The notes below the pieces were generated by a model. The model did not search any database and was not told where the DNA came from. It saw nothing but the letters and a program-made list of their open reading frames with translations. Both the position numbers and the translations under genes were made by a program. Positions 1 through 10,404 of a stretch of 64,000 nt of DNA are shown in pieces. Source of the stretch: Tolypocladium sp. Sup5 PDA-1. Its lineage: Eukaryota; Ascomycota; Sordariomycetes; Hypocreales; Ophiocordycipitaceae. The stretch lies in NCBI GenBank assembly GCA_000750105.3, contig JPHH03000015.1, positions 496,001 through 560,000 on the forward strand. The letters are read 5' to 3'. Position 1 is the first letter of the stretch. Every line of letters begins with the position of its first letter.

Positions 1-613
1 CGGCCCATTACCGTAGCCTGCTCCTTGTTCGAGGCTATAGACAGGCTATAGATTGGAAAAGGAGGTCGGCGGCTTTTATAGCAATGCTGCGAGACGCCCA
101 CGATGGCAATGCAGGAGTTGCTGGCCCGACTTGGATTGGGGAGAGGGAACCTGCGTGGCAGCTATACCTATCTCTGGTGTTCTGGCTCCTCTTGCTGTTA
201 CGCTCCCCGGCTACCAGAGATCTTCACCCGGAAGACAGCATCGCCTTGAACAACTTGCGCTTTGACATGGACGCGAGGAACGACTTGGACCGGCTTCGCG
301 CCGTGGCCTCGCCACGCATGGCCTGGGACCTGTACGTCCGAGTCCCATACACAACTGCTGCTGCTCATGATCGGTGTGTGTGGGAACCGTCAGTACGAGG
401 GACGTTTCACGCATCTATTGTGTGATGCAATCAGCCTGCTGCATCACGGAGGCCCTCATCAGCCGGCGGCAGAGCATCGGTTGCGGTTCTCCTTGTCTTT
501 GCCCACTCCATTCAAAGCATCCTTTTGAGGCCCGAAACGTCAATCAACGGACGAGTGTTTTGTCAATCATCTATTGCCTTTTGGCAGGGTATACATAATC
601 TATATCGTTTATT
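1..613. other. left flank, no supported gene
   Basis: Short open frames on both strands (for example a 113-codon frame at 84-425) resemble no family I recognise and have no splice-supported extension. The right part is the 3' flank of the sulfide:quinone oxidoreductase gene, whose stop codon is at 614. Confidence 0.5.
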
Positions 614-1984
614 CTAGTTAATCCAGCCTCGCGGCCCGCCCCATGTGCCTTTCATCATAGAGTTGTAGTACACCCATGGGAAGAAGTCCTTCTTCAGGTG
701 GTAGAAAGCACGGCGCGGGACGGCCTGGTCAATGCCGAACCAGCTGTCAAACGTCTCCTTGGGCCCGCCGCCATACTTGAACTCGGCCAGGAGGACCTTG
801 CCGTACTCTGTCAGGAGCGGGCACGAGGTATATCCGTCGTACACGGCGTCGGGCTCCTTCCCTTCGAGGGACTGCAGCAGGTTGCGAACTAGAACCGGTG
901 CCTCTGCGGTGATGGCCGCTGCCGTCTTGGACGTGGGCAGGCTGGAAGCATCGCCGGCAGACCAGACATTGGGGTACTTGTTGTGGCGCGTGGTGCCGTC
1001 GTCGACGTCCACGTAGCCAGCCTGGTTGGCGAGAGCACTGTTCTTGATAAACGCATGAGGGCCCATCTTGGGCACAACGTGCAAAAGATCAAACTGCTTC
1101 TTCACCTGCTCCTGTCCGTCGGGACGCGCAAAAGTTGCCGTGTTGCCGTCGATGGCGACGAGGTCATGCTGGAACAGCCCTTCCACACCCCTCTCCTTGC
1201 GCAGCTGTTCGAGCGCGGCACTGTACTTGGGTACACCAAACATGACGGGAAGGCCGGTGGCGAAGCTGATCTGGATTCCCGAGCCGGAGGGGTCGTACAG
1301 GCCTGCCCGTTTCCAGTGGTCCAGCGCAAGCCACATGGCCTTCTGCGGCGCGCCTGCACATTTGATGACGCCGGCGGGTTGCGTGAAAATGGCGCGCCCT
1401 TTTTGGAGTTTCTCGACTGTGCGGAACACCTTGTCGCAGTGGTCGTAGCCGTAGATGGAAGAGACTAGGGAGTCCTTGTCGGCAAGAGCCTCGGGCAGGC
1501 CCTTGACGCTGCCGTAGTCTATGCTGACACCTGGTGCGACAACGATGTGCTCATAGCTGAGCTTATCGCCATTGCCCAGCGTGACGGAGTTGTCCTCGGG
1601 GGTAAAGGCGCCGACGGTGTCGTTGTAGAAGTTGATCTTGGGATCAACCAGGCTGTTGAGCGGTCTCCGCAGCTCTTCCTTTGTCTTGAGACCGCCGCCG
1701 ACCAGCGTCCATCCGGGCTGGTAGTGATGCCACTCTGCCGGGTCGACGATCGCGATGTCGTCCTGGGCGAACTTGCCGGATCGCAGCAGCTGGTGGCTGA
1801 TGGTCAGGCCCGCGCTGCCGCCACCGACCACGACGACCCTGTGATTCCGAGCAGCAGGGCTCACGGGGGATGCCGTTGCCAAGGTGCGGATTATCGGAGA
1901 AGCCTGTGCGGTGATGATGATTGAGGACGGGGAAGTGAGACGAGCTGCCGCCCTTGTGCCGCTGGAAAACAGCTTTGGCGCCAT
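614..1984 (-). CDS. hmt2: sulfide:quinone oxidoreductase, mitochondrial (HMT2/SQOR type)
   Basis: This intronless gene encodes 456 residues. It is predicted to oxidise sulfide to protein-bound sulfane sulfur at the inner mitochondrial membrane and pass the electrons to ubiquinone through FAD. The first 45 residues are rich in Arg, Ser and Ala without acidic residues, as in a mitochondrial presequence. A dinucleotide-binding VVVVGGGSAGL motif follows at about residues 50-60. The two redox cysteines of the eukaryotic family are visible in KCAGAPQK (C209) and SCPLLTEYGK (C388), and the C-terminal FAD segment contains WSAGD. I chose the ATG at 1984; an in-frame ATG 25 codons upstream would put a hydrophobic leader before the presequence. 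The gene is divergent from a persulfide dioxygenase, which acts on the product of this enzyme. Family assignment is firm; localisation is inferred. Confidence 0.93.
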   Translation of the reverse strand: MAPKLFSSGTRAAARLTSPSSIIITAQASPIIRTLATASPVSPAARNHRVVVVGGGSAGLTISHQLLRSGKFAQDDIAIVDPAEWHHYQPGWTLVGGGLKTKEELRRPLNSLVDPKINFYNDTVGAFTPEDNSVTLGNGDKLSYEHIVVAPGVSIDYGSVKGLPEALADKDSLVSSIYGYDHCDKVFRTVEKLQKGRAIFTQPAGVIKCAGAPQKAMWLALDHWKRAGLYDPSGSGIQISFATGLPVMFGVPKYSAALEQLRKERGVEGLFQHDLVAIDGNTATFARPDGQEQVKKQFDLLHVVPKMGPHAFIKNSALANQAGYVDVDDGTTRHNKYPNVWSAGDASSLPTSKTAAAITAEAPVLVRNLLQSLEGKEPDAVYDGYTSCPLLTEYGKVLLAEFKYGGGPKETFDSWFGIDQAVPRRAFYHLKKDFFPWVYYNSMMKGTWGGPRGWIN

Positions 1985-2556
1985 TGTGAGATGCACTCGG
2001 TAAAGGAAGGAAGGAATGAAGCGAAAAGGAATCACAGCTTGAAAGCAGGCAAAAAACAAGAGGAGAATGCAGGTCGTGAAGTGAAGTGAAATGTAAGTCC
2101 AAGTAAAGTTGGTCGTGGTTGTACGCCATTATTGCGCGATTGTTAGCACGGCGGCCTGACCTGGTCGCCGACGCCCGCCCGCAATCGCCGACAGCCGTCC
2201 GCTTACATAATGACCAGATCCATAATTCAGCTCGTCGACCGTTGTCGTAAGTTCGGGGAACTTCTGCCACGCATCTCGTACGACCTCGTCCCTGCGCGTT
2301 CGGTGCGAGCAAGTTTTTTGCATCACCGGGGTCCACGACTCCACATGCCCGGTCTTTCCGGGGACCACTCCGGTACTCGGTCAGGGACTCGGCCGTCAGT
2401 TCGGCGAGCTGGTCGGCGGCACGCGGGACGGGTCGCCCGGGTCGCCATGGATCCGTCGCCAGCCGTTGGAGGTTTCAGCTCAAATTAAAGCATCATGCCA
2501 TCCATCTTCTTAAACCCTGGTCTCTTGCTCTCCAACATCCGCCTCAGCTCTAATCC
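1985..2556. promoter_or_regulatory. shared divergent promoter region of the sulfide-oxidation pair
   Basis: These 572 bp separate the start codons of the sulfide:quinone oxidoreductase (leftward) and the persulfide dioxygenase (rightward). No other coding segment is convincing here. Coordinated control from one intergenic region is inferred from the arrangement alone; I could not identify a specific factor site. Confidence 0.5.
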
Positions 2557-3789
2557 ATGATGAAGAGAATGCGACGTCACGTCTGCAACAGCTCACGGGT
2601 GACGACAGGTCTGCTCCCGGCGCCGGCCACCGCACTCCGAGGTCACGGCAGGCAACTCTGTTCACGCTCCCTTCACCAACAAGCCAGCAGCAAAGCCGCA
2701 GGCACCACCGGAACCTGTTTCTCACGTAGTGCTCTCAGCAAAGCGACATTCCGTCAGCAAGTAGCCCGCGGGGGCACTTCTTCACTGCAGCCCCAGGGCG
2801 TGATGAAGGCTGGCGCTTTGTTCAGCACCAAAGCCACCATGGCCGGGGAACCCATTGTGCACGACGTGTTCGAAACCAAAACGGGCACATGGCAGTACCT
2901 CGTCGTCGATCCATCTACATTGACCGCTGTCATCATCGACCCAGTGTTAGACTACGACCAGGCCAGCCGAGCCGTGGCCACTCGCACCGCAGATTCATTA
3001 CTCGCCTTGGTCAAACAAATGGGCTGCAAAGTCGACATGATCCTCGAAACGCATGCCCACGCCGATCACCTAACCGCGGCGTCCTATCTCCAGCATCGTC
3101 TCGCCCAGGAGCAAGGGCACAGGCCGCCGATAGGCTGTGGCAAGCGCATCGAGCAGGTGCAGCAGCTTTTCGGCCAGAGATACGGGATTCCAGCCGACGA
3201 GTACCAGGGAGTCTTCAACAAGCTCTTTGATGATGATGAGAACTTCAATATCGGCAATCTGACAGCCACGGCCATCCATCTACCTGGCCATACCCCTGAC
3301 CATCTAGGGTATAAGATTGGAGGTAAAGATTATACAACACCGCTGCTGTTCACTAGGGATGACTGACGTAGCTTCTTAGAAAATGTGTTTTGTGGTGATT
3401 CGCTTTTCCACGTGGATATTGGCACCGCACGCTGCGACTTCCCCGGGGGCAGCGCACACAACCTCTTCACCTCTGGGCGCAAGCTCCTTGGATTGCCAGA
3501 CCATGTTAAACTCTGGCCGGGTCACGACTATCCTCCTGAGGGACGCAGCGCTCCTGTACCATGGATGAGTGTCCATGATCACAAAGCGCAGAACAAACAT
3601 CTAAACGACAGCGTCACCGAAGAGGAATTTGTAGCTTTGCGCAAGGCGCGCGATGCAAACTTAGCAGCGCCGAGGCTGCTCCACGAGTCCTTGCAGATGA
3701 ATATTCGGGCAGGACGGCTTCCCAGACCAACAGCGTCGGGGCAGCGTATGCTGTATCTTCCATTGAAGCTGCAAGGCGTGGAATGGTGA
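2557..3789 (+). CDS. persulfide dioxygenase, Blh/ETHE1-like metallo-beta-lactamase fold, mitochondrial
   Basis: The model is join(2557..3322, 3380..3789), 391 residues. The enzyme is predicted to oxidise glutathione persulfide to sulfite and glutathione. An Arg/Ser/Thr-rich presequence-like N-terminus of about 90 residues precedes the catalytic domain. The metal motif THAHADH has H166, H168, D170 and H171; LPGHTPDH supplies a further metal His; GTARCDFPGG is typical of the Blh branch. The 57-bp intron (3323-3379) is bounded by GTAAAG and TTCTTAG. It is a multiple of three, but it contains a stop, so unspliced RNA would end after codon 269. Splicing restores GENVFCGDS, as in relatives. The gene lies divergent to the sulfide:quinone oxidoreductase that produces its substrate pool. 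ETHE1 versus Blh subfamily is judged by motif only. Confidence 0.92.
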
Positions 3790-4326
3790 GCGAGAAGGAC
3801 TGATGTGTTGTGTATTATCTGTACATTAATATGAGGCCCCTGAACTCTGTTTGGGAGGCACCAATGATTTACGTGGAACTCCTCGTTTGCCCGGTCTATG
3901 ATTGCCGAGATCCCTCACCAGCTATCCATACTAACCTTGCCATCGTTGCTTCGGCGCCAGAATGGTTGGCCTTGGTGGACTCGCAATTTGCAGACATCGC
4001 ACTTCTGGAAGCTGCTCAAGGGTGCAGAAAAGAGCATTCGATCTATCTCACGGATCTAAATCACGTAAAAGTCCCTCGAGAGGAAGCTTAAGTAAGGGGT
4101 ATAGAGAGGAAGAATTGTCTAACTTATCACATGTAACGAGTGATGAGCCGCCTCGGGGATGTGATCAGGTTTTGGCTTCCCTGGCAAGGCATATAATAGG
4201 AGAGGGGATGGCGCTACCTGTTGAGCTATTAGTACAAGTTGAGAGAAAACAAAACGGTCGATTCAATGTTGTCTTCAGGTGATACATCTAGTACAAGCGA
4301 CACGGTGTACTTTATCTAATCCGGTG
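3790..4326. other. convergent 3' intergenic region
   Basis: Short frames here overlap the 3' flanks of the persulfide dioxygenase and of the MFS transporter and resemble no known protein. Nothing else is seen. Confidence 0.5.
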
Positions 4327-6227
4327 CTAGTCCATTTCGACCTGAGTCCTCCGATGTGTCTCGAGGCTAAAGCACGCAAAGGGGCTCCGTTGCCTCAACC
4401 TCCTACTGTATCTGAAGAACACCCAAGGCACCACGCAGAACGCTGCCGCTATGGCCGCCAGTATAGATCCTGCAATGTTTGCGTTCAGACCCGTGTACAT
4501 GGCATCCGCGATCAGCGGCATCAGTCCACTGACAATGGCGCGGACAAAGGCGAGTCCCGAGAAAGCGGAGGCGCTGTACAGCAGGTACGAGTCGGACAGG
4601 TAGCCACTGAGCGTGTAAGCCAGCTCATTGACGGCGAAGCCGATGGGGATCAAGGCCAGCGTTGGAATGATCCAGTGTACTCCCTTGACGAGGGGCGGCA
4701 CCGTCAAGGCGAACCAGGCCAGTCCCATCGCAAGGGCAGGCGCTGCGAACGCAAAGCCCATGATTTTGTCCTCGCTGGATCTATGAATTAGTAGACTAAT
4801 TCGGGGTCGTTGTGCTGTATTTCGCTTACGGCTGAATAGGCTCCTGCTTCCGCTGTCGTACTCTCACAACTCGCATATCCCAAAAACGGGGAATAAACGT
4901 GACGAGCGTGCCTAAAGCAACGGCTAAGAAGGGGAGAGATGCTTGGGTTCTGGTGAAACCCATAGATCCGTAGATTGTTATCAGAGACTCTGTAAATAAG
5001 TAGATGATGCCCCAAGATACAGCCGAGATGGCCGCAACAATGATGACCAGGGGCTCGGTCAACAGCAGGGTCACCGGCCGTACTACCACAAGATCGAGGA
5101 GACCCCTGAGGTGGGGAGAATGGTCCGGGTTATGCCATTTCAGATCTGTTATTGTCGTGTCCTTTCGGATCTGCGATATCTTTCGACCGAGGAGTATGCT
5201 GGACCTGCTTTCCTTTATCGCCAAGATGCCGGCGAAGAGTACACCGGTGACGATGCCGGCGCTGTAGAATACCCATCTCCACCCAGCCGCGGCCGTGATA
5301 TACGCCGCGCACACAGGGACGAAGCAGAGCCCCATCGTAGTGCCGACGTTCCACAGCACAACGACCCATACCCTTCTCTTTGCGTTGAAGATGTCTTCGA
5401 CACTGCCAGCAATGATGACAGACGGGGCCGCGGAGGCGAACCCGGTGACGAAGCGGCCGATGTAGATTAGGGACGGTGAAGGGACGACGGCGGTGAGGAT
5501 GCAGAATATGCTAAAGACTGCGCATGAGACCAGATAGGGGAGGCGGCGCCCGATGACCTCGGAGAACGGCGGTATCAAGCAACCACCGATGGCCTGCCCA
5601 AGTTGGTACCTATGGAGACACTATGAGTTCGCTGACTTCAGTACGGGGTTGGAGTACGAATAAGCTCACATAAATGTAAATGCAACTAACGCCTGCTTCC
5701 CGTTGAAGCCGTACTCGGGACCAGCCGCGCCGGCAACGCTTGCCTAGAGATCCATATACTGTGTCAGCATTGCGTTCCCAAATTACAGCTGCCAGACCAC
5801 TGTCAGGAGCATCCGGTCTCCAGGCCCTGGTAATGGTTGATATGTATGCCACGAAAAGTTCATGTTCCGTCGGTACTCACACCGGTAGTGCTGATGACCG
5901 TCCTATGGAACATTATATCGTTAGGATAGTTACCAAATGGGATAAGGTTTGCCCAACTCACGTATAGAATTCTAAGGCGATGATGACCGCAGTATCAAAG
6001 ACCTTTCGGGCATTTGACCAATTCCGCGGGTGGTCTGTACTGTCGCTTCTCCAGTAGATGAGGCCATCAGGTCTCCTCTCGACCCCGTAGGTTCTGAGTT
6101 GCGAGGCTTCATCTACCGCAACTGCAATCACACCCCTTCCCTCGGTGCTGCACTTACCGCTCTCGAGGTCCTTGGGCTCGAGCGGCGAAGCCAGCGCTCG
6201 CACACCATCAGCCCCTGATTTCCGCAT
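4327..6227 (-). CDS. MFS multidrug transporter, DHA1 family
   Basis: The model is complement(join(4327..4780, 4830..5609, 5670..5743, 5881..5902, 5962..6227)), 531 residues, with every junction in phase. A polar N-terminus ends in HPRNWS (about residues 67-71), the usual entry to the first membrane helix of fungal DHA1 drug:H+ antiporters. VIIALEFYT, a short exon giving TVISTTG, and the loop motif GRRLPYLVS follow, then roughly 12 hydrophobic helices. A 22-bp exon (5881-5902) is needed to restore the first-helix/loop sequence. Introns are 49, 60, 137 and 59 bp. The ATG at 6227 was chosen because the open frame further upstream lacks ATG. Export of small toxic molecules across the plasma membrane is known for the family; the substrate here is unknown. 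Confidence 0.82.
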
Positions 6228-6278
6228 GGTAAGCAAGACTTGCTGAAGAAAAGGTGTGCAAGGCGTGTTAGACCTCAC

Positions 6279-7030
6279 CGCCCAAGATCAATAGTGCGAA
6301 TGCGGCTCTTTTGGGGCTTGCCACTCTTGTCATTCTGGTAGTTACTAGTGCTGACCTGCCGTGTCCGCCAAGTACGAGCTGCAAATACGTACTTGGTTAG
6401 GACTAAGTTCCGGTGTGCGAACGTTTGGGCGGTTGGGAGAGACGGCCCAGAAGCTATGAGGTCTTGGACACAGACCAATCAGTATTAGAATCATCAAAGT
6501 CTCGCCCGGGAGAAGTCACACATTGGCTGAGGTGCCTTAGTGGTGTAACCCATCTCCGCAGGGAACTTTGTAAAAGAGTAAGCCAATACAGGCGCCGTAA
6601 GATAGCGAATCAGATTGGCAACATCGCACGGCCCTCTGCCAGAATGGGCCAGACCTTGTCGCTGGTAATTGGCCAGCTCGTACGGTCATACTGGCCGTTC
6701 CGTCTCGATGCCCCTAAGCGCTAAGCAGGCATGATGCCGAAATCCGAGTTTCTCCCCTGGGACTAGACTAACGTACGTTGAGCTATGCCACAGCCGAGTT
6801 GCAAGACATGGATGCAGGCGTGTTCTTCCACCATATTAGAACCTCAAAATGGCGATACTTGTGACACATGATCTTGGGGACGGATAAATGATGTGAAGTT
6901 TCAGCCTTTGGCGGTTCACCGAGCTAAGTATCATATGACAAGCGAGGCTAACTATGAAATATCCCCTGTGTTTCGTAGTGGCTCAATTGGAGAAATGGTG
7001 CAGTCAACAGCCAGCGTCGTGGGGGTGCCA
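6279..7030. other. intergenic region
   Basis: This stretch is upstream of the MFS transporter and downstream of the aldolase-like gene. Short frames on both strands show no family signature. I see no tRNA or repeat. Confidence 0.45.
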
Positions 7031-8275
7031 TCAGAACCTCGCTAAGAGGAGCGGCTTTCTCTCGTCTTCCGGCCTCCGCTGGACTTCTTTCGCAGTCGCC
7101 GTAAGCAACTCATCCATGACTGCCCCTAATTTCAGAATTGCTTCGTCGCAAATCTGGTGATGTAGAACAACCCTCTTTCCATCCAGCTTGATTCCATGCC
7201 GCTTACCTGCCTCGTTCCAGCTCTGGGAATCAACACCGGACCCCTTGAGGTCCAGCCAGACCATGTTTGTCTCCACCACCCTCAAGAGCTTTCCGCCCTT
7301 CGCTGTCCACATGAGCCCTACTCGCTTGGAGAGTTCGTGGCTCGACTTCAGAATTCCCCTGGTGTCAACCCGGCCGTTCCCGAAATTCTCCAGGACTGCC
7401 TGCTGCGCCGCGGCCGCAAGGACCCCAGCCTGCCGCATGCCGCCTCCTATGCTCTTTCGGATACGCTTTACCCTTCGGATGAGGCTCGCGGTACCGACTA
7501 CCATTGCTCCCATGGGTGCGCCAAGGTTCTTGCTGAAATCCAGAGTCAGCCCGTCACAGCATTGTGCGAACTCCTGGATGGTGTTGCCGCTGGCTGCCAC
7601 GGCTTCCCAAAGTCGGGCCCCGTCCAAGTGGATCGCAATCCTGTTTTCTGTTGCCCATCTCTTCAGGCGTTGAAGCTCTGTGAGAGGGATCACCGCTCCG
7701 GAGGTGGTGTTCTCGATGCTGATCACGCGAGTGGGAGCTTTGTGCACGTCGTCCGTGATCACTGCATGTTTGATCGCATCGAGCACCGTTATGTACCGGC
7801 CGTTCAACGGTCTTATTGATTGCACCATTGCGCCGCTCAAGTGCGCCACGCCCCCGGCCTCCCAGTGAATGATGTGGGAGCGGGCATCCGCAATGATGGC
7901 ATATGGCGGCTGGTCGAGGAGTGATCGGATGGCGAGCTGATTTGCCATTGTTCCACTTATCACAAATGCCGCCGCCTCGCGACCGCAACGGTTGGCAATG
8001 TCTCGCTCAAAAGCCGTTGTTGTCTCGTCTTCGCAATAGACATCGTCATGTAATGTCGCGTTCGCTATCGCAGCCAGCATCGCTAGTGACGGGGTCGTCA
8101 CTACATCGCCTGGTGAAATGGTCAGAAAGAACCTGTTCGTGAACGAAAGGGAACTCATACTTCTGAAATCGAAGGCGGCTCCTGTTTGAGCCGGGTCACC
8201 CCAGAATCTGGGTTTCGTGGCGCCTGTGCCTTCCATGTAGCTTCCCAAAACTACCGAATTGGGGGTTTTTGCCAT
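7031..8275 (-). CDS. L-threonine aldolase-like PLP enzyme (GLY1 family)
   Basis: The model is complement(join(7031..8109, 8161..8275)), 397 residues. The family cleaves L-threonine or L-allo-threonine to glycine and acetaldehyde using pyridoxal phosphate. FRSDVVTTPS is formed only after removal of a 51-bp intron (8110-8160). Because that intron is in frame and stop-free, a naive reading carries a 17-residue insertion. HLDGAR at about residue 199 and DFSKNLGAPMG, with the PLP lysine near K232, are the cofactor motifs. The ATG at 8275 is the first in frame. Fungal relatives serve glycine supply, and some sit in secondary-metabolite clusters; no backbone gene is adjacent, so the exact substrate is open. 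Confidence 0.88.
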   Translation of the reverse strand: MAKTPNSVVLGSYMEGTGATKPRFWGDPAQTGAAFDFRSMSSLSFTNRFFLTISPGDVVTTPSLAMLAAIANATLHDDVYCEDETTTAFERDIANRCGREAAAFVISGTMANQLAIRSLLDQPPYAIIADARSHIIHWEAGGVAHLSGAMVQSIRPLNGRYITVLDAIKHAVITDDVHKAPTRVISIENTTSGAVIPLTELQRLKRWATENRIAIHLDGARLWEAVAASGNTIQEFAQCCDGLTLDFSKNLGAPMGAMVVGTASLIRRVKRIRKSIGGGMRQAGVLAAAAQQAVLENFGNGRVDTRGILKSSHELSKRVGLMWTAKGGKLLRVVETNMVWLDLKGSGVDSQSWNEAGKRHGIKLDGKRVVLHHQICDEAILKLGAVMDELLTATAKEVQRRPEDERKPLLLARF

Positions 8276-8326
8276 GTTGAGTGCCGTTTCCAAGTTAAAC
8301 GAATGCCATCTTTGCGGCTCCCCGGT

Positions 8327-8335
8327 TATATATAA
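8327..8335 (-). promoter_or_regulatory. TATA-like element of the aldolase-like gene
   Basis: An alternating TA tract lies about 50-60 bp upstream of the ATG at 8275, a position compatible with a core promoter. This is based on sequence and spacing only. Confidence 0.4.
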
Positions 8336-8912
8336 GAAGATGCTCTAGTCTGCAGAAGTGCCTCTACAAGCCCCTCCCTGCGGCGTTGAGGTGCCGAGCT
8401 CGGGCAGTGCCAGGGAGGACCCCAAACGCGCCGACCCATTCAAACACTTACTACGTGAGCCCCAAAGGTTGGCACTTGTTGCGACATGCCCTAATGCACC
8501 GTGACTTTTTGCCGCTCCGTAAGCTTCTGCCTGCGCTCTGGCGAGAAGCTGTGAGCAGTGGCTCATCGTGGTCCAATGAGCTATGCCGTGTGCCAGCCGA
8601 GAAGCCGAGAAGGTTCGCCACAAACACTTGGGGTCCAAGCATCCAAGGCACCATTTGGCTACGCAACTTATTACCCAAAGCGGCAAGGTCGAGGGGAGTA
8701 TGACCGGCCCTGTCGCCAGCAACTGGCCAGCTCGTATAGGCATGCTGACGGCTTTAGACCAGGTTGAGGCGCGGCAACGCAAGAAGGTCAAGCACAGGCA
8801 GATGGCTCGGACAAGAAAGCAGCAAACATAGATTGTATCCGGTTTGTCATTCTCAGACGGATCTATCCGCTGAAGAGTCGTCTTGATTTGCGCACGCCTT
8901 CAGGATCTTAGA

Positions 8913-9386
8913 TTACCAGCGCTCGGGTTTGGTGGGAACCTGCGAAAAGGATTTTGTTCCTACGAAAAAAAAGTCCCTATTCAACGAACTTTGATTTGCC
9001 CGATCTTCTATCGTTGATGTGCTCTTTGGGATGTCCGCCGACAGCACCGGCGTTTTATAGGCAGAGGTGGAATTCAATGACGTCCAGCGCTCTGTCGTTT
9101 GCGTCGCGACCGAGGGAGTTGCATGCCGAGATTGATTATCCAAATGACTGCCTCTGGCAGGTTCCTTGAGTAATTTCAAGACACAAATCTCAGCATGATA
9201 CAAAGCATCAAGATTATTCTGCATCTCACCATGAACTCCAGGGGCAGAGGGTACAATGGAAGCAATGGAGGCGGCCATCGTCACCACCGAGAATACCACC
9301 CGAGGCAGGATTGCGTCGTTCACTGATGCTTCAACGAGAAACGGCCGCCCGGGAATAGCAGCAGTGTTCGCAGATGGCAGTTTCAT
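8913..9386 (-). CDS. uncertain small open reading frame
   Basis: This is an open frame of 157 codons beginning with ATG at 9386. The product is Ser/Thr-rich with a mildly hydrophobic stretch near the N-terminus (about residues 25-45). No domain or homologue is recognised. It borders an AT-rich region and may be fortuitous. Confidence 0.2.
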   Translation of the reverse strand: MKLPSANTAAIPGRPFLVEASVNDAILPRVVFSVVTMAASIASIVPSAPGVHGEMQNNLDALYHAEICVLKLLKEPARGSHLDNQSRHATPSVATQTTERWTSLNSTSAYKTPVLSADIPKSTSTIEDRANQSSLNRDFFFVGTKSFSQVPTKPERW

Positions 9387-9838
9387 CGATGGACCGAGGG
9401 ACGATTGGAGACTGTCACATCCACCGCACAACCGCCATATCACATTGATGACTCGGTGTGTGCATTCAGGAATCAAGCCTCGTTGCCTTCTTATATTAAT
9501 AAATGAAGCCTCGTTGCATTAATAACTCGAGACTCAATTAAAGCTACAAAAGCCTTAATTACGAAGTCTAACGCCTCTAACACGCTACTAACGCTATATT
9601 AGCATCGCGAGCCTAATTAGTCAGGCATTATAGGCCACAACGGTATAAGAGAAAAGGCATCGCCTTTTCCGCTCGTTTAGCTAGAAATACAAGAGACTTT
9701 ATAAGTCAATTATCTCACCTTCTCACGCGTTAGAGACCGGACCGGGGGGTAGTCCAGGCAGTCATCAACTTCGATAAGAAAACTAAAAGACTAATAAGAG
9801 AGGGCTAAGCTGTCGGATAGACCGGTTGACGAGGCAGG

Positions 9839-9910
9839 CCCGGGAGACCCGGCCGGACTGGCCGACCCGGGAGACCCGGCCGGACCGGCCGACCCGGAAG
9901 ATCCGGCCGA
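9839..9910. repeat. 27-bp GC-rich tandem repeat, about 2.7 copies
   Basis: Units begin at 9839, 9866 and 9893 (the last shortened), each starting CCCGGRAGAYCCGGCC. The two full units differ at one position. The array sits inside an AT-rich block, giving an abrupt composition change. Confidence 0.85.
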
Positions 9911-10311
9911 CTCGGAAACCTCCTTTGGCAGCAATGTTACATTGATGACTCATGGATAGGGGTTACAAGCTGTAGCTGCAAGGATAAGAGGAATCCTTTT
10001 TCCTGCCTCTTTGAGCAGCTGGAAGAGTCATAGAAGTCATATCAATTGATCACGCATTTAACGGGATTCGGGTCACGCTCATAGCGATATAAGCGACATG
10101 CCGCCGCGAGCCTCAATTAGGAAGGTAGTGAGGAATATGTATATAAGGCGCTAATAAGGGTCAAAATCGGTACTTTGACCCCCTAGCCCGCTTTTATACA
10201 CATCACGATATCACCTTGCCCCTGCCTCTGTTATGTTAACAGAGCGAGCCGAGCTAGGTATAAACAGCAGTTAGAAAAGCCCCAGCCGTTGTTGTCGCTC
10301 CCGTGACTGCA

Positions 10312-10343
10312 TCCTCCTCCTCCTCCTCCTCCTCCTCCTCCTC
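10312..10343. repeat. (TCC)n microsatellite
   Basis: About ten uninterrupted TCC triplets lie roughly 60 bp beyond the 3' end of the secreted cysteine-rich protein gene. Confidence 0.95.
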
Positions 10344-10404
10344 GAGTAATGACCGTTCCGTACTAAGAAAAGTCCATCGTCGTTGCAATATGGATATTGC
10401 TTGA

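Larger units (their letters stand above)
8294..10404. other. gene-poor stretch, partly AT-rich and RIP-like
   Basis: From about 9480 to 10260 the sequence is rich in TAA/TTA trinucleotides and stop codons in all frames, interrupted by GC-rich tandem repeats. This resembles DNA degraded by repeat-induced point mutation, although I computed no RIP index. A 157-codon frame (8913-9386, minus) has an ATG but no recognisable domain. No transposase motif is visible. Confidence 0.45.

Noticed and set aside
9443..9953. 13-bp direct repeat (ACATTGATGACTC) flanking an AT-rich block, considered as target-site duplication
   Set aside because: A 13-bp match within 500 bp is expected about once by chance in this window, and no terminal repeats or transposase were seen.
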